Shown here: positions 1 through 8,748 of the stretch, in pieces
Numbering within the stretch: the first letter of the stretch is position 1
How the letters are laid out: every line of letters starts with the position of its first letter
NCBI RefSeq assembly: GCF_032335695.1
Contig: NZ_JACTOJ010000011.1
Coordinates: forward strand, 1 to 64,000
Length of the DNA: 64,000 nt
From: JACTOJ01 sp032335695
GTDB taxonomy: Bacteria; Bacillota; Clostridia; Clostridiales; Clostridiaceae
Reading direction: 5' to 3'
Made by a program: the position numbers and the translations under genes
Notes under the pieces: model-generated
What the model saw: only the letters and a program-made list of their open reading frames with translations
What the model was told of the DNA's origin: nothing
Databases searched by the model: none

Positions 1-47
1 GTCTTTCGTAAAACCTTTTTGTTAAGGTCATTTATGGATGAAAAGTA

Positions 48-83
48 AAAGCGCCATCACTTTCGCGATGACGGCTTTATTTT
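48..83 (+). terminator. Possible terminator of a gene upstream of the window
   Basis: An imperfect hairpin pairs AAAGC with GCTTT and CATC with GATG, with small bulges, and is followed by TTATTTTG. It would end a transcript entering from before position 1. The bulges lower confidence. Confidence 0.4.
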
Positions 84-118
84 GTCAGTTTTTCAGTGGC
101 CTCCCCGAACTGAAGGAA

Positions 119-164
119 GTTTTAAATCAGTGTAAAAATCAACACTGATTTAAAACAGAGCCAT
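119..164. repeat. Palindromic intergenic element, copy 1
   Basis: A perfect 15-bp inverted repeat (GTTTTAAATCAGTGT at 119-133 against 142-156) surrounds an 8-nt loop and is followed by AGAGCC. A near-identical copy in reverse orientation lies at 56101-56142, a degenerate one at 19984-20024, and a fragment near 61830. The rest of 1-386 holds only this, the hairpin at 48-83, a second small hairpin at 92-114 and AT-rich upstream sequence. Confidence 0.75.
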
Positions 165-386
165 AAATTAAAAAATATGCTAATCAAGTTATAAAAATAT
201 AAAATACTGAGGCTAATTTGTCCTAATTCATAATTTTTTTAGTAAGGAAGTGTAGAAATATATTAGTCAAATCTCTAAGCAAGCTACCTGTTAAAGCTTA
301 CATATCAACGCTTTAAAGCATATCAAAAAATATCAAGAAATCATATTTACGCGATGCTATACTAGACTTAAAGGTTGGTGATAAAG

Positions 387-1694
387 TTGTCGGATCATTT
401 TAAAAGGCTTCAACAAACTCTGGATTATATTGAAGATCATATCAAAGAAGATATTACCCTTGAGCAGTTAGCGGCTTTATGCTATTACTCGGATAATCAT
501 TACCATAGAATATTTCAATCCATAATAGGCATTCCTGTGGCGGACTATATAAGGAAGAGAAAGCTGGCAATGGCGGCGGGAGAAATTATCGACACGGATA
601 AGAGCATTCTGGATATAGCTCTGGAATACGGCTTCAACTCTCATGAAACTTTTTCTAGAGGCTTCAAGAGAATATTTGATATCACTCCAACAGAGTATAG
701 AAAACTAAATGTGCATGCTATACCTATAGATTTTTGGAAGGTAAGCTTTAAGGATAGCGATTTGCAGAAAAGATATATGCAGGCGGTGGAAACTCTTTGT
801 GAAAGGTTAAAAGGGGACAGCAATGTTATAGCTGTGATATTGGAAGGAAGCTTATCCTATGATCAGATTTGGGAGAAATCTGATATAGATATGGAGATAG
901 TGGTTAATGATAACAGCAAACCAAACTCCAGCATCTGCATGATCGAGGATGACATATATATAAATGCAAATTTGATGACTAGAAGTGAATTTAGAGAATG
1001 CATGTCCAAGATAACCAGAGGCTCTAGTGCTCATTCATATTTTTCCTTAGGAACTATGGTATATTGCAGAGATGAATCTGTGAAAGAAATCTTTGAAAGC
1101 ATAGGTGCCCATGGAGAACTGGGAGAGAGAGATAAGTCTCATGCTATTATGTTTAGGGCTTTTTGTATAGTAAATCCGCTGCATAAGGCAGAAAAATGGC
1201 TTAAGGTTAAGAGTGATGCCAGGTATTCCTACATTTGGCTTATAGAAGCTCTTAAACATATGGCAGCTATAGAGGTTTTGATGAATGACAATGTTCCTTC
1301 AAGAGAGGTTATACTCCAAGCTCTTAAATATAACAATCCTATAATCCAGAAACTTTATATAGGACTTATGGATGAGAGAAAGAATGGGATAAATATAGCT
1401 CAGGGCATAGAGAGTATTTATGAATATTTAAGGAAAAACCTGCAGGTTATTTTCAAGCCTATCTTGAGCTATTTTGATAAAACCAGTGAGCTTAAGCCTC
1501 TTTCCGTAATCGTCCAGGATTTTAACAGTAAGGATGTAGATCATCATGTTGTCTGCGAGATATGTGAATGGCTCTGTGAGGAGGGAGTATTAGTAAAGGA
1601 TATCTCTCAAACTCGATTAACCAATAAGAGCAGCAGTTTGGTATATGAGCCTGCATATTTTAAACCTGGTGAAGAGGAAGAAATAATGTTTTAA
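387..1694 (+). CDS. AraC-type regulator fused to a nucleotidyltransferase-like domain
   Basis: A 435-residue protein. Residues about 5-105 form a double helix-turn-helix of the AraC/XylS type, ending in the typical ITPTEYRKLN segment. The region near residues 145-180 carries GSLSYDQIWEKSDIDMEI, which matches the G-S-x(n)-D-x-D signature of the antibiotic nucleotidyltransferase fold. The remaining roughly 240 residues are mostly helical. The third catalytic acid of this fold is not obvious (the place reads INANLM), so activity is uncertain. TTG at 387 is preferred because GGTGAT lies 4 nt upstream; TTG 375 and GTG 378 are alternatives. The UvrA paralogue follows 22 bp downstream on the same strand, suggesting one operon. 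The domain may sense or modify a small molecule; that is inference. Confidence 0.8.
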   Translation: MSDHFKRLQQTLDYIEDHIKEDITLEQLAALCYYSDNHYHRIFQSIIGIPVADYIRKRKLAMAAGEIIDTDKSILDIALEYGFNSHETFSRGFKRIFDITPTEYRKLNVHAIPIDFWKVSFKDSDLQKRYMQAVETLCERLKGDSNVIAVILEGSLSYDQIWEKSDIDMEIVVNDNSKPNSSICMIEDDIYINANLMTRSEFRECMSKITRGSSAHSYFSLGTMVYCRDESVKEIFESIGAHGELGERDKSHAIMFRAFCIVNPLHKAEKWLKVKSDARYSYIWLIEALKHMAAIEVLMNDNVPSREVILQALKYNNPIIQKLYIGLMDERKNGINIAQGIESIYEYLRKNLQVIFKPILSYFDKTSELKPLSVIVQDFNSKDVDHHVVCEICEWLCEEGVLVKDISQTRLTNKSSSLVYEPAYFKPGEEEEIMF

Positions 1695-1716
1695 ACAAGG
1701 TAAGGAGTGAGCTTTA

Positions 1717-4590
1717 TTGTTAGGTAAGAAGAATATTGAAATAAGAGGAGCAAGGCAAAACAATCTTAAAAATATAAGTGTGGACATACCGAGAGACAAA
1801 ATCACTGTGCTGACAGGGGTTAGTGGTTCAGGAAAGTCTTCCTTGGCTTTTGATATCATCTATGGAGAGGGACAACGAAGATTTTTAGATTCCTTGCCTA
1901 CCTTTTCAAGGAGCAGAATACAGCAGCTTAAAAAGCCAGAGGTGGATTTTGTCTTTGGACTTTCTCCGGTTATAGCAATAGAACAAAAAAGCGGCCTTGT
2001 GAATCCTAGATCTACGGTGGGAACCATGACGGATATCTATGATTATATGAGGCTTTTATATGCTACAGTTGGTAGAGGAAGATGTCCTTACTGCAAAGAG
2101 GAATATGGGCTAAAGAATTTAGGGCAGATAGTGGAAGCAGTTTTATCGCTTCCTAAGGGTACAAAGGTAGAGTTCTTGACTCCAATTGGAAAGATTTATG
2201 GAGAAACCTATGAATATCTTTTTGAGGACATAAGAAAAAAGGGTTATAGCAAACTAATTATTGATGGAAATAGGGTAGATATAAGCCAAGAGATACAACT
2301 AGAAGAATACAGAGAACATGATATAAAGATAGTAATAGATAGAGTAGAGGTAAGGGATGATATAGAAAAAAATCTGACAAACTCCCTTCAAACTGCTCTA
2401 GAGGTAGTGGGAGAGCATGTACTAATTGTTGAGATATTATCTGAGGATATATCTGAGTCAATAAAGGGTGATTTTTATGAGCATTTAGGATGTCCAAAGC
2501 ATCACATTACCATGGTGAATATAGAATCTCCTTATTTTGCCTTTAACAATATGTCAAGCGCTTGTGTAACCTGCGGAGGTATAGGAGTTACCAAGAAGGC
2601 AGATGCAAGGCTAATGATAGTAAATCCAGAGAAGAGCATAAGGCAAGGTGCCTTTGATCCAAGCATATATAATAGCAAGGATGAGACTAGCCATAAATAT
2701 ATAGTTATGTATAATCTATCAAAGCACTATGGCTTTAGCATAGATACACCATTCGAAGCACTATCAGAGGAAGCTAAAGATATTTTGTTCTATGGTACTA
2801 AGGGAGAAAGCCTTATTATGGAAGCACCACCAGAAATGAAGAAAAGAAATTGGCTGGTGGGCAGAAAAATTCAATTTACGGGATATGTTAACCAGACAGA
2901 GCATTGGTATAGGGAAGAAACCAGGAAAGACAAGATAAATGAAGTGGTTTTGGAATGGTTTAAGAAAAAAATGGTGGAGCACACTTGTCCAGATTGCAAG
3001 GGCAAAAAATTAAAGAAGGAAAGATTCAATATACTGATCGGAGGGAAAAATATATATGAGCTTTGTTGGATGCAGCTTACAGAGCTACATGATTTTTTGG
3101 AGAAGCTTGCTTTACCTGAAGAGAAAAAGCATATAGGAGAGCCTATACTTCAGGAGATAAGGAAAAGAGTTCAGCTGCTCATAGAAATCGGGCTTGATTA
3201 CATGTGCCTTGGCAGAAGATCGGATACTATATCTGGAGGGGAGGCTCAGAGAATAAGACTTGCATCCCAGATAAGCTCAGGTCTTATGGGGATGATATAT
3301 GTTTTGGATGAGCCAAGCATAGGGCTTCATGCAAGGGATAGCCACAAGGTGATAAAGATACTGAAACATCTTAGAGACATTGGAAATACGGTAATAGTAG
3401 TAGAGCATGATATGGAAACTATAGAAAATGCGGATAATATTATAGAGATTGGGCCAGGACCAGGAATATACGGAGGCAATATTGTAGAAGCAGGAACTAT
3501 AGATAAGATTAAAAGCTCTTCAAAGTCTCTTACGGGAAAATATATTTCTGGCAGGGAAAAGATAGAGGTGCCTAAAAGAAGACGAAAAGGCAATGGTTAC
3601 AGGCTTAATGTATTAGGGGCTAAGGAAAATAATCTAAAGAATATAGATGTAAGCATTCCCTTGGAGGAGTTTGTATGCATATCAGGGGTTTCAGGTTCAG
3701 GAAAAAGCACTTTGGTAAATGATATAATCTATAAAAAGCTTAGAAGCATAGGTGATCAGAGGATCATACCTGGTGAGCATAGAGCTTTGGAAGGCTGTGA
3801 ATATATAAATGATGTTATAAATATAGATCAGTCACCTATAGGTAAAAATAGCAGATCTAATCCCGCCACCTATATAGGTTTATTTGACAGCGTAAGACTT
3901 CTGTTTACTAATACTGAAGAAGCCCAAAACAAGAAATATACCATAACTAATTTTAGCTTTAACAGCAAAAACAGCGGAAGATGCGAGCACTGCAAAGGAG
4001 AAGGAAAAATAGTTACTAAGCTTCAGTTTATGCCGGATGTAGAAGCTGTATGCCCTATATGTAAGGGTAAACGCTACAAAAATGAAATACTGGACATAAA
4101 GTATAAAGGCAAAGATATATATGAAGTCTTGGACATGAGCATTGAAGAGGCCGAAGGATTCTTTAAAGAAAAGAGAGGAATACATCATAAGCTAAGCATT
4201 CTTAAGGAACTTGGATTAGGCTATTTAAAGCTTGGACAGTCTTCTACTACTTTGTCAGGAGGAGAAGCTCAGAGAATAAAGCTGGCTACGGAGCTTGGAA
4301 AAATAAAGAGTGGTACAAGAAACTTATATATTTTAGACGAACCAACCACAGGACTTCATATTGCAGACATAAAAAAGCTGCTGAAATGCTTAAATATGTT
4401 TGTAGAAAAAGGACACTCTCTTTTAGTTATTGAGCATAATTTAGAGGTGCTAAAAACTGCTGACTATATAATAGACCTGGGGCCTGAAGGGGGTAAAAAC
4501 GGAGGGCAGATTGTGGCACAGGGCACTCCAGAAGAGATTGTAAAGGTAAGAGAATCTGTAACGGGAGAGTTTTTGAAGAAGGTTTTGTGA
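1717..4590 (+). CDS. UvrA paralogue, ABC-type excision repair ATPase
   Basis: A 957-residue protein with the full UvrA plan. The first Walker A is GVSGSGKS at 34-41; a UvrB-interaction-like region follows (around 145-240), then two SGGEAQRI signatures and a second GVSGSGKS. Zinc-binding cysteines include CPYC, CVTCGG, CPDC, CEHC and CPIC. One place where canonical UvrA has a CxxC pair reads CPKHH. LPTFSRSRIQQLKKPEVDF differs from the usual SAYARQFLGQM of housekeeping UvrA, so this is probably a second UvrA of the kind sometimes linked to resistance against DNA-binding drugs. TTG start at 1717 has AAGGAGTGA 6 nt upstream. It sits directly behind the AraC-nucleotidyltransferase gene. It is about the normal UvrA length, so a housekeeping role cannot be excluded. 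Confidence 0.85.
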   Translation: MLGKKNIEIRGARQNNLKNISVDIPRDKITVLTGVSGSGKSSLAFDIIYGEGQRRFLDSLPTFSRSRIQQLKKPEVDFVFGLSPVIAIEQKSGLVNPRSTVGTMTDIYDYMRLLYATVGRGRCPYCKEEYGLKNLGQIVEAVLSLPKGTKVEFLTPIGKIYGETYEYLFEDIRKKGYSKLIIDGNRVDISQEIQLEEYREHDIKIVIDRVEVRDDIEKNLTNSLQTALEVVGEHVLIVEILSEDISESIKGDFYEHLGCPKHHITMVNIESPYFAFNNMSSACVTCGGIGVTKKADARLMIVNPEKSIRQGAFDPSIYNSKDETSHKYIVMYNLSKHYGFSIDTPFEALSEEAKDILFYGTKGESLIMEAPPEMKKRNWLVGRKIQFTGYVNQTEHWYREETRKDKINEVVLEWFKKKMVEHTCPDCKGKKLKKERFNILIGGKNIYELCWMQLTELHDFLEKLALPEEKKHIGEPILQEIRKRVQLLIEIGLDYMCLGRRSDTISGGEAQRIRLASQISSGLMGMIYVLDEPSIGLHARDSHKVIKILKHLRDIGNTVIVVEHDMETIENADNIIEIGPGPGIYGGNIVEAGTIDKIKSSSKSLTGKYISGREKIEVPKRRRKGNGYRLNVLGAKENNLKNIDVSIPLEEFVCISGVSGSGKSTLVNDIIYKKLRSIGDQRIIPGEHRALEGCEYINDVINIDQSPIGKNSRSNPATYIGLFDSVRLLFTNTEEAQNKKYTITNFSFNSKNSGRCEHCKGEGKIVTKLQFMPDVEAVCPICKGKRYKNEILDIKYKGKDIYEVLDMSIEEAEGFFKEKRGIHHKLSILKELGLGYLKLGQSSTTLSGGEAQRIKLATELGKIKSGTRNLYILDEPTTGLHIADIKKLLKCLNMFVEKGHSLLVIEHNLEVLKTADYIIDLGPEGGKNGGQIVAQGTPEEIVKVRESVTGEFLKKVL

Positions 4591-4624
4591 TACATTTAGG
4601 AAAATGTTTTTAAAAAATACTTTC

Positions 4625-4652
4625 TTGAAAATATACTAAAATCAGGTATAAT
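4625..4652 (+). promoter_or_regulatory. SigA-type promoter of the tet leader
   Basis: TTGAAA (4625-4630) and TATAAT (4647-4652) are separated by 16 bp. Transcription would start near 4659, giving a leader of about 400 nt before the ribosomal protection gene. Confidence 0.75.
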
Positions 4653-4716
4653 ATAAGTATACTCAAATATAAAACATGGAAGTTTTCCAAATATAAACAT
4701 GAAGGCGTGACTAAAT

Positions 4717-4743
4717 ATGGGAAAAAAGGTAGTTGTTTATTAG
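4717..4743 (+). CDS. Putative leader peptide MGKKVVVY
   Basis: An eight-codon ORF with AAGGCGTGA ending 6 nt before the ATG, ending in TAG, upstream of a terminator in the tet leader. Two other tiny ORFs nearby (MEVFQI at 4676 and MKA at 4699) lack a convincing SD. Its job would be to place a ribosome, not to make a product. Confidence 0.45.
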   Translation: MGKKVVVY

Positions 4744-4878
4744 ACTAATTTAATATGGATTATTTTAGAAAACTGTGTTTTAAAAAATCTTGATTCTTTC
4801 AAGGTTTACTTGTTTTGCAGTTAATTCTCAAAGTAATCATTAGTAAAATGAGCAGGTATACCTTATTTTTGTTGCAGT

Positions 4879-4904
4879 AAACCGTGGTCTGACACGGTTT
4901 TTTT
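4879..4904 (+). terminator. Leader terminator upstream of the tet gene
   Basis: AAACCGTG and CACGGTTT form a perfect 8-bp stem with a 6-nt loop, followed by four more T residues. It lies about 155 bp before the coding region, so it acts as an attenuator or separates transcripts. Confidence 0.85.
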
Positions 4905-5060
4905 ATGCATATTTTTAAGTGCGCTTAGACGTAAAATTTTGCTTTGCAGGCGGCAAGCTAAAATTTTATGTTTCATGTTTATATTTGAGTTGCATGATTA
5001 TAAGGCTGTAGGTGGACCTAGGTTCATTTGCGGCCTATTTTATTTGAGGTGATTGTATAT

Positions 5061-7013
5061 ATGAAAATAATTAATATAGGAATTGTAGCCCATGTTGATG
5101 CTGGGAAAACCACTGTTACTGAAAATCTTTTATATTTAAGCGGAGCTATAAAAACCATGGGAAGAGTGGATTCAGGAAATACCCAGACAGATTCCATGGA
5201 GCTTGAACGCAGAAGAGGAATTACTATAAAGGCTTCTGCTATATCCTTTGATTGGAACGATGTTAAAGTTAATATTATAGATACCCCTGGGCATGTAGAT
5301 TTTATTTCTGAGGTTGAAAGATCTCTAAGCGTACTTGATGGAGCAATACTTGTGATATCTGCAGCAGAAGGAATTCAATCTCAAACCAGAATACTATTTA
5401 ATACCTTAAAAGCATTAAAAATTCCCACAATGATTTTTATAAACAAATTGGATAGATCAGGGGCAGATTATCAAAAGGTTTTTCAGGATATAAAAAATAC
5501 TATGACGGATAAGCTGGTAAGTATTCAGACAGCAGCTGATGAAGGAACTAGATATGTAACAATTAAGGATTTTGAAAATATTCAGGCTTCCGACTCTGCT
5601 ATAAATGTTTTATCAGAATTAGATGAAAAGTTTTTAGAGAATTATATTAATGGAATAGCCAATGATGAAAAAGAAATTAGTAAAAAGCTTGCTACTTATT
5701 CAAGGAAAGGTGAGCTTTATATGGTATTTTGCGGTGCGGCGGCCATAGGAATCGGGATTAAAAGCCTATTGGACGGGATTTGCAGCTATCTTCCTTGTAC
5801 TGAAGCTGATTCTTATGGTGAGCTTTCGGCATCAGTTTTTAAAATAGAAAGAACAAATAATAATGGAAAAAAGGTTTATTTAAGATTGTTTCAGGGAGAA
5901 ATAGCTGTAAGAGATAAAATACAAATTCCTAATGGAGATATTGTAGAAAAGGTTAAAAAAATAGAACTCCTAAAGGAAGGAAAGCATACCGAGAGCAGTA
6001 GAGTAGGTGCAGGAGATATAGGAATATTATATGGACTTACAAGCTTCAAGGTAGGAGATTTTATAGGAAAGCCTAGTTTGACAATGAAGAAGGTATCTAT
6101 AGCAAAGCCAACTTTCAGGATAACTGTTTCGCCCATGGATGTTAGCAAAAAGGAAGAGCTTTTTAAGGTGTTATCTTTGCTTGCGGAAGAAGATCCTATG
6201 CTGGAGCTTGGCATGGAGGATAGGAGCAAAGATATTTATGTTAATCTATTTGGAGAAGTTCAAATGGATATACTCAGCGACCTATTAGAAGAAAACTATG
6301 GTATAAAAGTTGAGTTTTCTAATATACAGACTATATATAAAGAAACACCTATTGGTGTAGGAGAAGCTGTAATGCATATGAATCAAGGCTTTAATGTTTT
6401 CTGGGCAACAGTTGGATTAAAAGTAGAACCTTTAATGAGAGGTGAGGGACTAAAATATGTTTCAGAGGTATCTATAGGCTCACTGCCAAAATCTTTTCAG
6501 AATGCTATTGAGGAAGCAGTAATAGCTACCAGTAAGCAGGGGTTGCTTGGATGGGAGGTTACAGATATGAAGGTTACTCTCACTTACGGGAAGTTTTCCA
6601 GTGTTATGAGCACTCCTGCAGATTTCAGAAATACAACTCCTATGGTATTTATGGAAGCTTTGAATGAAGGAAAAACTAAATTATTGGAGCCTATTCAGGA
6701 ATTTGAGCTTAGGATTCCTCAAGGAGTGTTAAGCAAGGCTGCCTGGGATCTAGAAACTATGAGAGCAAGCTTTGAAAATCCAACAATCCAGGGAGATGAG
6801 TTTTTTATAAAAGGGCTTATTCCTGCAGAAAACTCTAAGCAGTATAATTTAAAAATAGCTTCCTACACAGAAGGCAAAGGTATGTTTTTAACAAGATTTT
6901 TTGGTTATAAGGAATTGCCAGAAGGCTTGGCTAAAACAAGAGAAAAGACAGGTTATGATCCTTTAAACAAAAAGGAATATCTGCTTCATAAGTTAAATGC
7001 TATAAGAGATTGA
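5061..7013 (+). CDS. Ribosomal protection protein of the TetM/TetB(P) group
   Basis: A 650-residue translational GTPase related to EF-G that releases tetracycline from the ribosome. Visible motifs are G1 AHVDAGKT, the Thr-containing GITIKAS switch, G3 DTPGH and G4 NKLD, followed by domains II-V of EF-G type. From memory the N-terminal half (NIGIVAHVDAGKTTVTENLL, then the NTQTDSMELERRRGITIK segment) closely resembles clostridial TetB(P). The ATG at 5061 is preceded by GAGGTGATTG; an upstream in-frame start at 5028 has no SD. A long attenuator-like leader precedes it and a terminator at 7030 ends it. No tetracycline efflux partner of the TetA(P) type is adjacent. It could be an intrinsic chromosomal homologue with weak activity. 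Confidence 0.9.
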   Translation: MKIINIGIVAHVDAGKTTVTENLLYLSGAIKTMGRVDSGNTQTDSMELERRRGITIKASAISFDWNDVKVNIIDTPGHVDFISEVERSLSVLDGAILVISAAEGIQSQTRILFNTLKALKIPTMIFINKLDRSGADYQKVFQDIKNTMTDKLVSIQTAADEGTRYVTIKDFENIQASDSAINVLSELDEKFLENYINGIANDEKEISKKLATYSRKGELYMVFCGAAAIGIGIKSLLDGICSYLPCTEADSYGELSASVFKIERTNNNGKKVYLRLFQGEIAVRDKIQIPNGDIVEKVKKIELLKEGKHTESSRVGAGDIGILYGLTSFKVGDFIGKPSLTMKKVSIAKPTFRITVSPMDVSKKEELFKVLSLLAEEDPMLELGMEDRSKDIYVNLFGEVQMDILSDLLEENYGIKVEFSNIQTIYKETPIGVGEAVMHMNQGFNVFWATVGLKVEPLMRGEGLKYVSEVSIGSLPKSFQNAIEEAVIATSKQGLLGWEVTDMKVTLTYGKFSSVMSTPADFRNTTPMVFMEALNEGKTKLLEPIQEFELRIPQGVLSKAAWDLETMRASFENPTIQGDEFFIKGLIPAENSKQYNLKIASYTEGKGMFLTRFFGYKELPEGLAKTREKTGYDPLNKKEYLLHKLNAIRD

Positions 7014-7029
7014 TGAGAAATAGATATAA

Positions 7030-7066
7030 AAGCGGGGACTTATTTAAAGAAATCCCCGCTTATTTT
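7030..7066. terminator. Bidirectional terminator between tet and xylosidase genes
   Basis: AAGCGGGGA (7030-7038) pairs perfectly with TCCCCGCTT (7053-7061) and is followed by ATTTT. Read on the minus strand it also ends in a T run, so it can serve both convergent genes. Confidence 0.9.
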
Positions 7067-7108
7067 AAATTCACTGGAGAACTCTCACAGTTTAGAACAG
7101 GAATATGC

Positions 7109-8590
7109 TTATTCTATAGTGACAAGACAAACATCGTTCTGCTTCATGTCAATTTCATATATAAAAGCTTCCTCTTCTTTAACAAAAATATCTTTCTGCA
7201 TAACAGGCAGTCCTGTAGTTTTTGAATTTAATAATTCAATCTGCTCCTTTGTCATGGTTCCATCGCAAGCTACATTTAAAAATTCAGTATATACATCATT
7301 TTGCTCATAGCCAACTTTATATATGGATAAAAGATGCTTACCTGGCTTAAGGTTAGATAAATTAAGCTGAACCTTGTCTGCAGGAAGGGAAGGCAAATCC
7401 TTTTTATAATATATTTGATTTGAAAGTTCCTTTTGGTCGCCGCAGGTATAATTCCAGAATAGAAGCTGAACTCCTTTATCATTCCTACATACCCAAGCAT
7501 CTTCATCCTCACATTGAAGCTCTAAATCACCTAATTTGTTTAGATATTTATAGGCAAAGAAGGAAGGCTTTTTTAGTCCTTGCACATTTAATAATCCAAA
7601 ACCCCCATGAAAATGTGTTTTTGGTGGACCCGGTTCTTCAAAAATATCGGAAAATACCCAATAGGACATTGAGTCAACTAGGTTCTCACAGCGTTTTATT
7701 TTGGATAATATATATGCAGCGGAATGATAGGAATCATGTACAGGATCATTTGGAGAATAGGAAGTGCTCCATTCCGTAAAATGTATCTCTAAATCAGGGA
7801 AAGGAGAGTTTTTTACCTGTTCATGAACCTTTGCAATATCATCTGTTACAGCTTCTGGCTTTGGATCAAGAAAAAGCTGCTGCACTCCAAATTCATCAAA
7901 ATAACCATTTACTCCATAGGTATGAGTTGATACAAAATCCACAGGAACTTTATTATTGCAGCAGAAATCTATGAATTCTGTTATCCAGCCGCAGCCTGCA
8001 GTAGCGGGACCGCCTACTCTGTAGTCTTTGGATATATTTTTTATAGCTCTTGCAGTTACTTCATAAAGCTTGAAATATTCTTCTATACTTCCAGTGAAAA
8101 AACCATCAAGATTAGGTTCGTTCCAAACTTCAAAATACCACTTGCTTACTTCTTCATGACCATATCTTTTTGTAAAATGCATTGTTAGCTCATATATTAA
8201 TTTTTCCCATTTATCGTAGGACTTTGGAGGAGTTATATTACCCTTCCACCAAAATACAGTTTCTGAACCGCTGGCTAAGGCTTGAGGCATGAAGCCTAAT
8301 TCTACAAAAGGTCTCATACCAATACTTAAAATATAATCATATAAAAGGTCTACATACTGCCAGTTGTAAACTGCATTTCCTTCACCATCTTCACTATATA
8401 TCCCCATATCATCATGCAGCAAACCATGAAAGCGCAGATATTTAAAATCACATTCATTTTTAACAATACTTAAATGTCTCTGCTGCTCTGCTAAAAGTCC
8501 TTCATAAGCACGTCCACAGCCTACGCAGGTGTTAAAGGTTTTGCTATGAACACCTTTTACGGCGTTAACATCGGCTTTTATTAATCTCAT
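7109..8590 (-). CDS. xynB: GH39 beta-xylosidase, cytoplasmic
   Basis: A 493-residue glycoside hydrolase. The acid/base glutamate lies in EVWNEPNL (near residue 160) and the nucleophile in EIHFTEWSTS (near 275), both typical of family 39 beta-xylosidases; the length fits the family. No signal peptide is present, so it would hydrolyse imported xylo-oligosaccharides. AAAGGATG lies upstream of the ATG. An AraC regulator is divergently transcribed 158 bp away and probably controls it. No transporter for xylo-oligosaccharides is nearby, so substrate assignment rests on family alone. Confidence 0.88.
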   Translation of the reverse strand: MRLIKADVNAVKGVHSKTFNTCVGCGRAYEGLLAEQQRHLSIVKNECDFKYLRFHGLLHDDMGIYSEDGEGNAVYNWQYVDLLYDYILSIGMRPFVELGFMPQALASGSETVFWWKGNITPPKSYDKWEKLIYELTMHFTKRYGHEEVSKWYFEVWNEPNLDGFFTGSIEEYFKLYEVTARAIKNISKDYRVGGPATAGCGWITEFIDFCCNNKVPVDFVSTHTYGVNGYFDEFGVQQLFLDPKPEAVTDDIAKVHEQVKNSPFPDLEIHFTEWSTSYSPNDPVHDSYHSAAYILSKIKRCENLVDSMSYWVFSDIFEEPGPPKTHFHGGFGLLNVQGLKKPSFFAYKYLNKLGDLELQCEDEDAWVCRNDKGVQLLFWNYTCGDQKELSNQIYYKKDLPSLPADKVQLNLSNLKPGKHLLSIYKVGYEQNDVYTEFLNVACDGTMTKEQIELLNSKTTGLPVMQKDIFVKEEEAFIYEIDMKQNDVCLVTIE

Positions 8591-8748
8591 AATAAAAACA
8601 TCCTTTCATAATAACGATAGTTTTGTAAAGGTTTTAATGATATTATAGTACATAAGAATAAAGTATTCCTTGATTTTTAAGCCTAGAAACAGCATTATAT
8701 AGACATAGAATAAGCTATCAGCATATCCATAAAAAAAGAGGTGAAAAA

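Larger units (their letters stand above)
4659..5060 (+). promoter_or_regulatory. Attenuator-type leader of the ribosomal protection gene
   Basis: The leader contains a short ORF (4717-4743), a strong intrinsic terminator (4879-4904), and a long AT-rich hairpin (4929-4971) before the gene's own SD. AAAACTGTG at 4769-4777 can pair with the 3' arm of the terminator (one G-U pair), offering a competing fold. This resembles ribosome-controlled attenuation of tet(M)-like genes. The coupling is inferred. Confidence 0.6.

Noticed and set aside
3880..4188. Open frame of about 100 codons on the minus strand inside the UvrA gene
   Set aside because: No SD, composition mirrors the antisense of a conserved gene, and it lies fully within the ABC protein.
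7010..7225. Short open frame after the tet gene
   Set aside because: It consists of the terminator and the antisense of the GH39 gene.
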